Program-made: the position numbers and the translations under genes
Shown here: positions 10,827 through 22,056 of the stretch, piece by piece
How the letters are laid out: each line of letters opens with the position of its first letter
Position numbering within the stretch: the first letter of the stretch is position 1
Source of the DNA: Calliphora vicina
Lineage: Eukaryota > Arthropoda > Insecta > Diptera > Calliphoridae
DNA length: 64,000 nucleotides
Assembly: GCF_958450345.1 (NCBI RefSeq)
Contig: NC_088780.1
Coordinates: forward strand, 109,132,226-109,196,225
Direction: 5' to 3'
The notes under the pieces: generated by a model
What the model was told of the DNA's origin: nothing
Seen by the model: only the letters and a program-made list of their open reading frames with translations
Databases searched by the model: none

Positions 10827-11345
10827 AAGTAAGAAAGTATGGTCGGTCAAGCCCGACCATATAATACCCTACACTAAGTAAATGTTTTTCCAAAAACATT
10901 TTTCTTTTAAAATATCAATAATTTATATTCGTGACTGATTTTCGGAAGTGGGCTATGATTAGTTATGGACCGATCACCATGAAATTAGGTCGTGTGATTT
11001 ATGTCTATATGGTGACATGAATTTCGTATATATAAAACTTATTTGGAGCGAAATTTGTGTAGATACCTATATAAATTAAACATTTATGACCGATAAAGTC
11101 CAATTTCGGGAGGACATTTGTATGGGGACTAGGTGAAATAACGGCCCGATTTCAGCCATTTTCAATAGGCTTGGTCCTTGGGCCGGAAACATTACATGTA
11201 CCAAATTTGATCGAAATATCTTCAAAATTTTGACCTATACTTTGCGCACACGGTTTACATGGACAGACGGACGGACATCGTTTAATCGACTCAGAAAGTC
11301 ATTAAAAGTCGATAAGTATACTTTAAAACATCTGCACAAACGCAT
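10827..11345 (+). repeat. Dispersed repeat starting with a GGTCGG/CCCGACC hairpin
   Basis: It starts AAGTAAGAAAGTATGGTCGG, followed by the inverse arm CCCGACCATA and then ATACCCTACAC. Within it are GCTATGATTAGTTATGGACC, a GACGGACGGACATCG run and AATCGACTCAGAAAGT. The same ordered landmarks occur inverted in 14160-16117 and in part at 37020-37680. It is non-coding and contains stops in all frames. The hairpin at one end recalls Helitron-like termini, but I see no CTRR end, so I leave the class open. Confidence 0.65.
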
Positions 11346-11724
11346 CAAGGTGAAACCTTGAGTGCAATAGCGATATAATCTACATAGAGGAATTTTCAAT
11401 CATAAAACTACAAATCTTATTTAATAAGAGTTTGCAGGCTATCTTTTTTACTAAGTTTTTAAACCATTCGAAATATACTTTTCTAATAATATTGTTCTTA
11501 AAGCATAATATTCGCTTTTTCCCAAAAAGGGCACAATTTGTGTTGAATATTTTTCTTTAAGAAACCTTCTTATTGAATTTTGTTCCAATTTATTAAAAGA
11601 TGATGCTATTAGCTGTTAATTGGAACTCAGCATTCCAGAATTTCACATGTTAGTCTTTTAACATCAATGATGTATGATTTCTTTCTAAAGAAATTCATTC
11701 TGATTCATTCAGATCATTTACGAT
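11346..11724. other. Spacer, nothing recognised
   Basis: AT-rich sequence between the dispersed repeat and a transposase relic. It has no repeat ends or coding signal that I can support. Confidence 0.4.
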
Positions 11725-11975
11725 TTAAACCAGGAAACGTCGAACATAATAATTGTATTGTTGAAACCACATATTGCCCATATCAATATCATACATTTTA
11801 GGCTGAAATAATTCACTGCTTGCCCAGACTAATTTTCGAAGAATTATGGCCCAATTTAGGCTCCAGGCAAAAATTCTAATCAAACAGTAACACGACGTAA
11901 AAGCATTCTTTTTTGACAGTTACATATATCACATACGATTAACAAAGCCATCAAGATGAAAATGTGGATCATCGC
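11725..11975 (-). pseudogene. Tc1/mariner-like transposase fragment
   Basis: The minus strand encodes SDDPHFHLDGFVNR (11975 downward), the SDEAHFHL-GYVN-Q segment around the first catalytic aspartate. Further on it encodes YDIDMGNMWFQQ (about 11790), the segment just before the second catalytic aspartate, where DGAT is replaced by YNYY. Frameshifts separate the two pieces and the intervening VTVWC region is missing. It belongs to the same lineage as 17400-18124 and 4761-5715. What follows upstream of the SDDPHF motif (12000-12360) does not show the expected N-terminal region. Confidence 0.65.
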
Positions 11976-14159
11976 TTAGGCTGATTTTGCATGATTGATC
12001 ATCAATGATAACGCTTTGTTCGTCTAAAGCTCCATTTTTACTTACCATAAACTGTCAAACTGTTTTTCTTTTTGGAAACACTTTACGGCAAAAATGGCGG
12101 CAAATTCAAATCTCTCTCGAATTTTGGAAACCTTTGATTGAAAAGCTCAAATACAACGTATATACAGAGTTGTCCAAATATAAGTTTATTTTTGAATCAT
12201 TTATTATTTTGACCACTCAAAGATTGACTATCATTCAATATCATAGCACCGCAGAATGGAGTAGTTCAGCTTATTCTTTCGCAATGTTGGGAAGTATGGC
12301 TAACATACATATTTCCGAAGAGAGTGCCGCTGAAGTATCGTTAGAGATAATCTAGAAACCTTCCAACATCTGAGACAGCAGTCATCGATAATTAGGTTGA
12401 TAGAATGCGTTACTGTGTCGTTTCAGTTGTCCATATATTTTGGTGGATTTCCCTAAACTACATTTCGGATTCAGTATTCTGTGTCATGTGGCAATTTCAT
12501 AAGAGGGTCCAAGGAAGTTTTACTCTTTAATGCAATCAAACAGAAAATCGAGATATATTATTTCTACATTAAACATTAAATAACAAGAGACAATAGGCTA
12601 TATTTTTTGTATGTAACTCAATTTCTGTCCCATTGTGTATTGAAAATATGAGTAATCATAATAATCAATATCCAACCATACGTGTGTAAGGAGAGTGTAC
12701 GTACGAACGTGTGGAGATAAATCAATATGTTAAATTAGTTTTTATGCATTTTGACAGCTAATGTAATATTAGATACAGATATATTTTATCTTATTATCGC
12801 CACACTATATTTTTGTTATTATTATTATTTCGTGGAAACTAAACTAAAAATGAGAGGCATATAAAGTTATTCATGTCATTTGCTAAATACACTAAACATT
12901 GTGAATAGACTCTTATAAGCTATAGAGAAATAAATTAATTTTCATCACTTGATTAGAGTAGCTGTAATATAAACAGAATATTGTTTACATTTATCTAATC
13001 GTGGATTTTAATATCATAAGATTAATTAAACGAAATATGCTTAAGAAAACTTGAAGTTTAAAGAGTGACATCTCTCACTACTCAGGGACATATTTATTTA
13101 TTTAATTTGATCCCATATAGAGTGTTTAAAATTCGTTTGTTCTCATATTTGCAACTCTTATTTGTTTTGCCTGAATTTAAATATTATTTTTCTCAAATTT
13201 GTTTGTCTATATTTATACACTCGCACTTTTCAAATGGAAAATACAAAAATATACAAAAAAATAATCATTTTGTTATTTGACTTTTTAGTGCAAGATTTAT
13301 TTGCACAGACCGCTGCTGGTAAAATCATTAAAAATGACAAATGTTTCAACTCTATTTGGTTGTTTTCGTCTTTGAGTTTTTGTTTTTCAAGATCTTTATT
13401 GTTGCATGCATGTTAAAATCATATTTAAATATGTGTTTTATTTTGTTTTTTTTTTTTTGCGAATAATAGTTTATGACTCAAATTTTGTTTTATTTTATTT
13501 GCCGACCAAATATGGTTTAAATGTCAGAAATAACTATAAGAAACTGTTTAAAATATCTAATAACTAACTTATATTAGTCATATGTAAGAAACAGAGTTAC
13601 TGTGGTCAACTGTAACTTTTTCTACACGTTCTTAGTATTGACTTGAAGGTTACTTCATTACCTATCATCTACATGTTAACTAAGTTTTAAATGTCACAGC
13701 TATATTTTGGGACTTAAGGACGAAAATCTGATGAAATTGTAAGTCCCTTCAGCTAGTTTGCCCAGCATAATTGGTGAATATTGCTTGAAAAGGAAAAAAA
13801 TTGTTTTCTCATTATTGTTTAATGCTATAAACCTTTATAAAGGCGGGGAACTTTAAATTAAAATAAAACACGGAAAAACGTTTTTAATATCCATTCAATT
13901 GGCTTTATTAAATAGCCAAATCGATATACTAGATATATGTTTCCAGCACTTTTGAAATCGCTTTCATATTATTTTTAAAAATGTATTAAATTTTACATAA
14001 ATTTAAGGTTTGATGGAATAGAACCTTAAGGAATTCCTAATATTTCGTAAAAAACGTAGTACCATTTTAATGTACGTACTCTCTCCTTTATTTACATACC
14101 CATTTCGTTTTGCGCTTTTTGTTCTTTTTGAGCTCGATCAATTTTTCTGACTTAAGTCT
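11976..14159. other. Unrecognised stretch with a 116-codon open frame
   Basis: A plus-strand frame at 12005-12355 (116 codons, starting MITLCSSKAPF) is the longest here. It has no recognisable motif, and I judge it a chance frame in old transposon sequence. 12360-12560 is somewhat GC-richer but unmatched. 12560-14159 is AT-rich with overlapping short frames (13065-13416) typical of T-rich DNA. Confidence 0.35.
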
Positions 14160-14429
14160 GATGTTTATACTCTGTACCATATACTGTTAATATAGGTATA
14201 GTATAAATGCTTTCTTGTGAACAAAGTACAGGTCGCAATTTTGAAGATATTTCGATAAAATAAGGTTCATGCAATTTTTTCGACCCAAGGATGAAGCCTA
14301 TTGAAACTGGCTGAAATCGGTCCATTATTTCATCTAGTCCCCATACAAATTTCCTCCCGAAATTGGACTTTATACGTTATAAATGTTTTATTAATATAGG
14401 TATCTGCACAAAATTCCTTTCCAAATAAG

Positions 14430-14820
14430 TCCTATGTATACGGAAGTCATGTCACCTAATTTCATGGCGATCGGTCTATAATTAGTCATAGCTCCCATAT
14501 AAGGCCCTCTTCCTTCCATAAATCTCTTAAAAATTTTGGTAGCTACACAAAATTCTACACAATTAACTTTAATATAGATATAAATCAGACGACCTAATTT
14601 CATGGCGATCAATCCATAATTAGTCATAGCTCCCATATAAGGTCCTCTTCCGAAAATCACTTTAATGAGCATATATCTCTTAAAAATGTTGGTATACACA
14701 ACAAATTCAACACAAATAACTTTCATATAGACATAAATCACATGACCTAATTTCATAGCGATCGGTTCATAATTGGTCATAGCTCCCATATAAGGCTCTC
14801 TTCCGAAAATCATTCATGTA
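14430..14820 (-). repeat. Three tandem units of 138-153 bp inside the dispersed repeat
   Basis: Each unit carries ATATGGGAGCTATGAC and GCCATGAAATTAGG on the minus strand. Recognisable unit starts are about 138 and 153 bp apart, both multiples of three. As a result one minus-strand frame (14391-14813, 140 codons) stays open through all three units and reads as repeats of PYMGAMTNY-PIAMKLG. The same unit occurs once in the copy at 10.9 kb without an open frame. I regard the frame as a by-product of the repeat length, not a gene. Confidence 0.7.
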
Positions 14821-15502
14821 AATAAATTATTGAAATTTTAAAGAAAAATTATTTTGTTCATTTTCTTATTATAAGGTCTTACTTGTTAATATAAGAACTA
14901 TTTATCATTATTAAATTTTATTGGAAAATAAAATGTTTCTAATAATAAACTTTTCTAAAAAAATCAACATTTTATTTAAATTTTGTTTAATTATTCGACG
15001 AAAAGATGGACTCAGAAAGGCTTTTATGTTATCCAATACAATAAATACAAAATTTTTTGATATAAATTTCATATGGAAATAGCAAATCTTATGGTTATTA
15101 TTCTTAAGAAAATAACTATCAATTTTCTAGACATCATAACTACATTCCGCTACAACGTAATATACAAACTAATATACCAAAATAAGGGTAAAAACGTCAC
15201 CTATCAAACAAAAAAAAACCGCATTAAAAAATTCCGCCTGCGTCAAAAGTTATAGACATTTGGGCGCTATTTTTAAATTTACCACACTGTGCTCTGTATA
15301 TAAGACCAAAGTAAGTCGGACCTACAATGGGAATTTTTTTTCGTCCAAAAAATATTTTTTGTTATAAAATTTTTTTCACAAATAAATTTAAAATTTTATT
15401 TTTCATTAAATGAAAAAATATCCCCTAAAATATTTTTTTCTAATAAATTAAAAAAATATTTTTTTTTAATTTTTTTTTACCCACAAATATTTTTTTTTAT
15501 AA

Positions 15503-15807
15503 CACATTGACTGCCACGTCGGACACATATGTGTGACACTGCACTATGCGGTTTACGCCACGTCGGACACATATGTCCGACACGACTTTTATTCTCTCTA
15601 GCCATGTCAGACAATAGTGCTAGATTTTAAGAATTTTTTCGATGTTGTCTGGAAGTTTCTCATCAAAACTGTAATCTTCACATTCTTCATCACTTTCAGA
15701 ACTTGTACTGAGTATTTTTTCTAACTCAGTATCCCATAAAAAATTCCAAAGAAAATCCTGTGGCCCCCAGCATCTTATTTGCTGAAAGTGCCTTGGCAGT
15801 CAATGTG
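15503..15807 (-). mobile_element. piggyBac-like MITE with acidic N-terminal transposase remnant
   Basis: The ends are CACATTGACTGCCA and TGGCAGTCAATGTG, flanked by ATAA on the left (one base from TTAA) and TTAA on the right. This is the piggyBac target pattern. Next to the left end there are two near-tandem copies of a CCACGTCGGACACATATG block, the second able to form a GTCGGACA/TGTCCGAC hairpin. On the minus strand about 40 codons read DTELEKILSTSSESDEECED and on to a stop. Short acidic, serine-rich stretches like this are typical of piggyBac transposase N-termini. Everything downstream of that is deleted. Confidence 0.75.
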
Positions 15808-16112
15808 TTAAGTATTATAATTTGGTGATAAGTATATAAGATTCTGCGTTCTCTCTTACTTGGTTTGTACAAACATTTTGATGTTTTTTACTCTTACAAG
15901 TGCTTTGTTAGACCAAACATATATAGACTCCAGTTTCGGTCCAACATGCACAAATAAATTTTTTAGAAGTATTAATATCGAGATAAAATTTAACTTAAAT
16001 AAGTTTCATATGCACAGAAATAATGATACTAAATTTGTTTGTGATTAGTCCATAATTTGCTCATACACCCAGTGAAGTGGGTATTATATGGCCGGGTTGA
16101 CTTTCTTACTTG

Positions 16113-17399
16113 TTATATATAAGTATCAGCAATCAAATCAAGTATTATATCTAGTTTACAGTTTTAACCTGTAGTACAACGTAGCACTAACGATTCCATT
16201 TCAATACTTTTTTCAATTAAGTATACAAACGATTACATTCCATTAGTTGGTTACTTAGTTTTCCCCAGCAACTCAATTTTCCAAACTGTTTCATTTATAA
16301 GAAAATCTAATTTATTTTTTTAATATATTGATTAAAAAAAATTAAATAACTAATAGTAATCATCATAAACAATCAAGGTTATATTTAACATTAGCCAATA
16401 ATAATAATTGCAAATCCAATCCACACAACAACAAGTCAATTTAACTCAATATCATTCATTCGTTCAATCACTCATTCCATTTGATTAAAGCACGATCAAG
16501 ATGCAGCAACAGCATTGAACCAACAAATTTATGTTTGTAAAAAATTTCATTTAGCATTAAAAACTGCAAGAAAATTCAATTTTAGTTTTTATGCATTTTT
16601 AATATAAAATATTTATTAAATTTTGAAAGGCAAAACCAAAAACTATGAAAATATGGCATAAACAAAAAAAGTGAAGGTATATGTACATAAATTTGCATTT
16701 TCAAATCAGAAAATCTTAAAAGAACTGCTTAAATGGTTTAAAAGGTATTAACGAAATAAAAAAATGCTGTCTGTGAATGAATCATATTTCGAAGGTAATA
16801 TTTTATGGTCATGTTCTTAGTAAATAAATTATTGAATTTGCTTGAGAAATACTTATTAGAACAAATTATGAAATTAAAAATGTAAATTAGCAATTAGTAA
16901 CACTTCTAAGTTGTAAAACAGACTTATACTAACAATAACAACATCAAAATGAATATGAGCATTTTGTAATTTATCGATAATGTAAACATGCATTCAAAGG
17001 TATTTAATATCACATGGCAAAATACTGCAGTTCTTCAATTAATGAAGAATGATTTTCTAATGCTGACGTGTTATTCCAAAAGTTCATTGGGGCGTGGAAA
17101 AAATATTTTATTTTTTTTTTACGTCTTCAACTAATCTTTAATCCTGGACGTAACTGGCTCAACATTGTTTTTTTTTGTATGGGGACCGACCAACTCTAGT
17201 GTTAATTTACTAGTACCAACCATTACTAGATTCCACAGATAATTATGTGGTATTTCATTAATCAGAAATAAGGTCGTGGGTTTGGTTTGTCCGCAATCAA
17301 ATATCTACCAAATTAAAGGAAACTTAAGGGAAGGAAAAATACCTTAGGTAGTTCTTTCTTGACACCGTTCGTTTACAATTTGTAATGAGTATTAGTCGA
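16113..17399. other. AT-rich stretch, nothing recognised
   Basis: Low-complexity AT sequence with AACAACAAC-type runs and no long frames. 17050-17400 is less AT-rich and directly borders a transposase pseudogene, so it may be its decayed 3' flank. Confidence 0.4.
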
Positions 17400-18124
17400 T
17401 AACATATTGTTGCCGCTACTGCGCTGTAGGTGTTCCATTCGGAAGGTCCAATTTTCGATCACTACTTCCAGCATTGCTACCGGTATCTCGAGAATAATGT
17501 TGTCTTCCAAGTCTTGAATCAGGCTTGTCGACGAAGACTTTTGATTTTATACAACCGTAAAGAAAAAAAACCTAGAGGAACGCGAAAGTATCTGCTCACC
17601 AAAATGATTTCTCAATATCATCGTCTTGCTGAAAAATGTTGCCAGCATCACGGTCTTCAATTCTGGCAATAAAAAGTCCGATATAATGCGTTAACTCTCG
17701 CCCTTGATGATTATGTTTTGTCCGGCCTCATTTTGATAATCTCTTCGGGTTGCTCATAAGACCTAATGCAATAATTTTGTTTATTTTCGTATCCACTCAT
17801 ATAACTATAACTGAACAAAATGACTGCTTCAATTCTTGAACGAGTTTGATTTTGTAAACCTTTAAACCAAGATCCTGGGCTGAAATACGTAAATTGGTCA
17901 CGTTCATCACACACAATATCTGCTACATCCGTAATATTATCTCAGCATATCCAGAGCTGAGATGTGATCGCGTATCATGTAATAACATGGTGTCGGAAAT
18001 AGTGGCTCGGAAGGTAGATCGTGCTAATCCAATCATGCACATATGTAGCTCGGAGTGCATGAAATGTATTTCTCGCAGAACTCTGATTAATTTGGAGACG
18101 TTGTTGTAGCGTGATTCCTTCCAT
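17400..18124 (-). pseudogene. Tc1/mariner-like transposase pseudogene, nearly end to end
   Basis: This is the most complete copy of the lineage. From an ATG at 18124 the minus strand reads MEGITLQQRLQI, then ARNTFHALRATY (the VFRALRP.YG helix-turn-helix region), VADIVCDERDQ, DLGLKVYKIKLVQELK, SGYENKQNYCI, QPEEIIKMRP and DFLLPEL. NIFQQDD follows (the WFQQDGA site), then HFGEQILSR and finally SKVFVDKPDS plus IQDLEDNI, ENWTFRMEHLQRS. Order and spacing match insect Tc1/mariner transposases. The first catalytic aspartate block (SDEAHF) and the VTVWC-GG-IGPYF block are deleted, and multiple frameshifts and stops are present, so it is inactive. Open frames in other phases over the same DNA are incidental. 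Confidence 0.85.
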
Positions 18125-20189
18125 GATGAATTATCAAACAATATTGAATAAAATTAGGATGACAATATGACACCAGACACGCGTGATCTGTAAAAAAAAT
18201 TTAAAAAAACATCTAAATGAAACACCCGTTATCTATGTATATGTAAAACATCAGACTCTTAAATTAAATTTTTACTCAATTTTACATTTCTGTGTCAATT
18301 TTATTTCTTTTTCACAGCTTAAACAGCTGCATTATATCACTTTTATTTAAGTCAGTTATTATTCAAATTTTTGTCAATTCAAAAAATGCATGGAATAAAA
18401 ATTGGCTCCAAGCAAAACCAATGAAAATTTTACGCAAAATTTTTTGCGAAAGAAAACAAAAAAACTACAATGATTCAATGCAACGAAATACAACAGCACT
18501 GGCATCAATTTTTATTACAAATTGAGTCATTTAATTTATTTATGACCGATGAAAGAACAATTTTCAATTTTAGTTTAAACTTCCGCATTTATAAAGATCA
18601 ACTTACAACAACAGACTCCAAAGAATACAACACCAACAGAAACAACATGATGCATAACAACAATAACAACGAAATCAAAGTATGGCAACATATTTAAGAA
18701 ATTATTGCATAAATGTTAAATTGGGTCAACAAATGTGCAACGACAACATGCACAATAATTTTTGCTCATTTACAAAAAAGAAAAAATATATAAAGTGGAC
18801 AAAAACAAAGAATTTTTACTTATAAAAAGATCATAAATTATGGCTATAATTGCTTTTTTATATTGAAAGAAGGATCAACAAAAAAAAAAAAAAAAAAAAA
18901 AAACGAAAGAAATTGAACATAAATTATAAATTTTTAAGGAAAAATATAAATTTTTCATCATAAACCTTGCCAGAAAACACTGGAACGCTCTAAATTTTTA
19001 TATTTTTGGAGACACATTTTTGTTTTGGTGGCAAATATAAAAAAAAATGTTATACAGGGAATAACACTTTCATTAATATTAAACGAAAGTAACAAATCTT
19101 TTGCATTTTTTTCTTTTTAATTTATTTTAATATTTTCTTGTAACTTACTCCCCTCGTTTTTTTGGCATGTAAAACACATGTCTGCATGAAAAATAAGGTC
19201 TTACATAAAAAAAATTGCAATTTTATCTTTTGATTAAAATCAATTTCTCCAATTAAAGTGTATTGAACGTTTTGTACGCATTCGGTGACAATATAATGGG
19301 CATTTTGAGATTTACACACTTTTTCCTTTTATTGTGACAACCACATGCTAATGAGCCTTTGTGTTGCAGTTTTTTTTTTACTTCAGCATGAATGTATTTT
19401 CATCAAGTACTGCTAATAAATATATTTTGAAATAAATAAAATAAAAGAGTTAGCAGAAGAAGAGACAACAAATTCAAACAAAATGATCGTTATTTAAAAA
19501 AGAAAAAAAAAAAACTAAACAACAGGATGTTTAAGAAGTTGGTGGTGGTTTTCTATAAGTCGTATGGACTTTAGGAGTTAACTACTAAGTAGTAACCTAG
19601 TATTAGTATTGAGAGAGTATGATCGCAACACTTGCTCTTCAGCTTTCGGAAATTTGTCATCTATCCTCTCTCTTACAGGAAGACAAAATGTTTGTATTGC
19701 GAGTTTGTCTCGGACAGACGAGACGACCTGGGACATATGCTATTGCGACAAGTAATTCTGTCCAGTTATGCCCGATCAATGATACATTTCATATCCGATC
19801 ATTGGAAGTTTAATTTTCTCTCATTAAAAAGTGGTTAATTTTCAATTTAGTGTATCAAGAAAGTCTAGCTAGTAAAAATACTTAACTAATGGTAAATGCA
19901 CCAAGCACAATTTGAATTATGCTGCAATAAGTCGCTACATATCTAAAACATCCGGCTAGGAATAAAATCTTTTCCTCAGATCTTTGTACATTAGGAAATT
20001 TATAAACCCATAGTAGCGTTGTTTTTGCAAGCAATTCAAACATGTCAAGAATTTTGTTCTATGTATATGAGCTAGTAAGTATCTTTATTATTAGAGATAC
20101 TTTTACCACCATCCATCGGATCTTTTGTTCAGCTCTTATTGTCACAACAATAAGGCTAAATATCATATGAAACCAATTATGCTGTTTAG
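18125..20189. other. AT-rich stretch with a long poly-A run
   Basis: 18125-19600 is AT-rich with short frames only and an A-run of over 20 bases at about 18880-18903. The run could be a slippage tract or an old retroposon tail, but no retroposon body is visible beside it. 19610-19840 is GC-richer, with overlapping 64- and 68-codon plus-strand frames that match nothing I know. 19990-20180 shares phrases such as ATGAAACCAATTATGCTGTT with 37210-37250, so it is part of a dispersed repeat. Confidence 0.4.
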
Positions 20190-20398
20190 TGATTTTTCAA
20201 ATTCTTTAAAGTTCTTCCAAGATACCCCTCCGTGCACCATTTTGATCCAAAATTGCCGAAAGTATATTGACCAGAATGTTCAGTAACTAGCGCCGTAAGT
20301 ACTTTATAACTATTCTTTTTTTTAAACAACCACAAACTGTGAAGCTTTTTGCTTGTCTGCAGATACACCCAGTGTCTCTCAAGATTGCACCCATTCAT
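20190..20398 (-). pseudogene. Possible non-LTR retrotransposon ORF2 C-terminal fragment
   Basis: The minus-strand frame contains NSYKVLTALVTEHSGQYTFG, then SKWC. This resembles the VLTALVTGHCPLG.HA...G segment found after the RNase H domain in jockey-type ORF2 proteins, although the GHCP core has decayed to EHSGQY. It is short and no CCHC-like motif follows, so the assignment is tentative. Confidence 0.35.
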
Positions 20399-21541
20399 AT
20401 CGAGTGATAAAAATTACTGGGACTTTCACGAGATAGATTAATAAATAGCTTACCTGAGAACGGATATACCAGCCCATAGGAGAGAGAATTCCAATTCAAC
20501 ACAAGAAAAATACTTTCCCTGACTTATCTCATCGAAATGTTTAAGAAGGGATCGAGTTAGGGTTGTTAGCCGTGCTGGACTTCGCTGGATTGTCCAGCTT
20601 TTTTGAAGCCTATCCAGTTTCAAGCTAAAATTGAATTTGTCCAGCTAAATATAAATTTTCGACAATAATATCCATAAATGAAAATTTACTCTAACACAGG
20701 TCACTATATTGATTTGATGCATCATGGTTACCTAAGTACTTCTAATTCTATGGATAGATTTTTTATAAAATTTTTTTTTTCCAAAATTGTGAATTTTTTT
20801 AGATGTTTCTTCACATAATTTATGATAACTCAAAAAGGGTTAGACCGATATTATTGAAGTTATATATTGCGTTTTAATCGGCTTAGTAGTTTCGGAGTTA
20901 TAATAACAAATTGAAGCAACAAATATATTTTTTAAGTGAAAATAGCAAATTTTTGTGTTTTAAACAATTCATGAAAAATCAAAAACGACAGAAATTGTTC
21001 AGGTTTATTACTTTGTGGCAAAAGCGTATATAATAGCAACAAAATGATATATCGTACATAATCGGCCCAAAATCGGCCAAAAAATATATATCATTTCGCT
21101 ATCTTTTCATTAGAAATTCCAAATATTGAAAAAATTGACTTTTGACCTTCACGTTTTAAAGGTTAACGTCTTCCGATTTTAGTAAAAGTTTCAGACTATG
21201 TTTCAAATTACCCGGACTATAATATTCTGAACAGGTTTTACTTCATGTTAATAACAGTAAGGAAATTGGGCTCATTCGCCAAAATATGGACAAAAAGTTT
21301 TTCTTGAAAATCGCAAAATTTAAATCGCAGATACGGAAAAACTGTAAGAGGTATTGACTTAATTTTTCCATATTTTTATTCCCTATTATGATCTCAATAA
21401 ATCCCGATGTGATGATCAAAAAATTCTGAAATTTGTTTAACAAAATTTTTAAAAATTTTAAAATGGAGATTCGAAACAGCCCCATAGGTTAACGGTATCC
21501 TACGAAGACAAAAACTCATATACAAGTAAATATGGATATTA
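20399..21541. other. Repeat-like AT-rich stretch
   Basis: 20540-20690 repeats the phrase GTCCAGCT(T/A) in both halves. 20800-21480 is built from phrases such as CGGAGTTATAATAAC and CAAAATTTTTAAAAATTTT that recur at 26.5-27.5, 32.2 and 61 kb. I read this as decayed material of the long-TIR repeat family. Minus-strand frames at 21243-21591 are incidental. Confidence 0.4.
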
Positions 21542-22056
21542 GGGTGGGTCAATTTGTTCGGGCCCAAAAAACGTGGTAAAGCGTATAGCAAATTCGTAAT
21601 CTACGGAAAATTCTATGAACTTTTTCAGAAGAAACCATGGTTCTAAAATCAAAATCGAGCTTCCGGTTTTTTACGAGAAGATTTGGAGCTCAAGACCTCT
21701 TTTGCTAGGAGACCTCGGGTATGTTCAATTTTAAAAATAATAATATTTCTTCGTTTGTGTTCCGATTTCAAAAAAATTACATATATATAGAATCTTCTCG
21801 TCGAGTACTACATATAACATCTCGTAGCTATCAATTATCTCTTATCGGAACACAAACGAAGAAATATTATTATTTTTAAAATTGAACATACCCGAGGTCT
21901 CCTAGCAAAAGAGGTCTTGAGCTCCAAATCTTCTCGTAAAAAACCGGAAGCTCGATTTTGATTTTAGAACCATGGTTTCTTCTGGAAAAGTTCTTAGAAT
22001 TTTCCGTAGATTAGGAATTTGCTATACTCTTAGTAGTCAAACAAATTGACCCACCC
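21542..22056. mobile_element. 515-bp palindromic MITE, GGGTGGGTCAATTTG ends
   Basis: The left arm (21542-21764) and right arm (21846-22056) are near-perfect reverse complements around an 81-bp loop. The main difference is a short block just inside the ends (CGGGCCCAAAAAACGTGGTAAAG versus the inverse of CTTAGTAGTCA). Termini are GGGTGGGTCAATTTG and its inverse, flanked by TA on both sides, as expected for a Tc1/mariner-type MITE. It is non-coding. A transcript crossing it would form a hairpin of about 210 bp. A related copy lies at 37789-38633. Confidence 0.85.

Larger units (their letters stand above)
14160..16112 (-). repeat. Long copy of the GGTCGG-hairpin dispersed repeat, with inserts
   Basis: Read on the minus strand it starts at 16112 with AACAAGTAAGAAAGTCAACC and GGGTATTATATGG-type landmarks. 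It ends near 14160 with the CCCATACAAATTTCC and GGCTGAAATCGG segments found inverted at 11101-11170. It is about four times longer than the 10.8-kb copy because of internal tandem amplification (14430-14820), AT-rich expansion (14880-15490) and a nested piggyBac-like MITE (15503-15807). Open frames within it are incidental. Confidence 0.6.

Noticed and set aside
10827..10870. Helitron 3' end (hairpin near a terminus) for the AAGTAAG...GGTCGG repeat
   Set aside because: The base after the hairpin segment reads CTTACTTG in the appropriate direction rather than a CTRR end, and the repeat has TATACCC-type inverted ends in one copy.
12005..12355. 116-codon plus-strand frame as a gene
   Set aside because: No domain or recognisable motif, and it sits beside a minus-strand transposase relic. 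A chance frame is the simpler reading.
14391..14813. 140-codon minus-strand open frame as a protein-coding gene
   Set aside because: It is generated by three tandem units of a dispersed repeat, the single-unit copy at 10.9 kb is not open, and no splice or start context supports it.
17430..17672. 80-codon plus-strand frame (and 17894-18109, 17923-18141) as genes
   Set aside because: They overlap the Tc1/mariner pseudogene in other frames; the transposase motifs are in a different phase or on the opposite strand.
18871..18903. Poly-A tail of a retroposon or processed pseudogene
   Set aside because: No coding or repeat body with a target duplication is visible next to it; A-rich tracts are common here.
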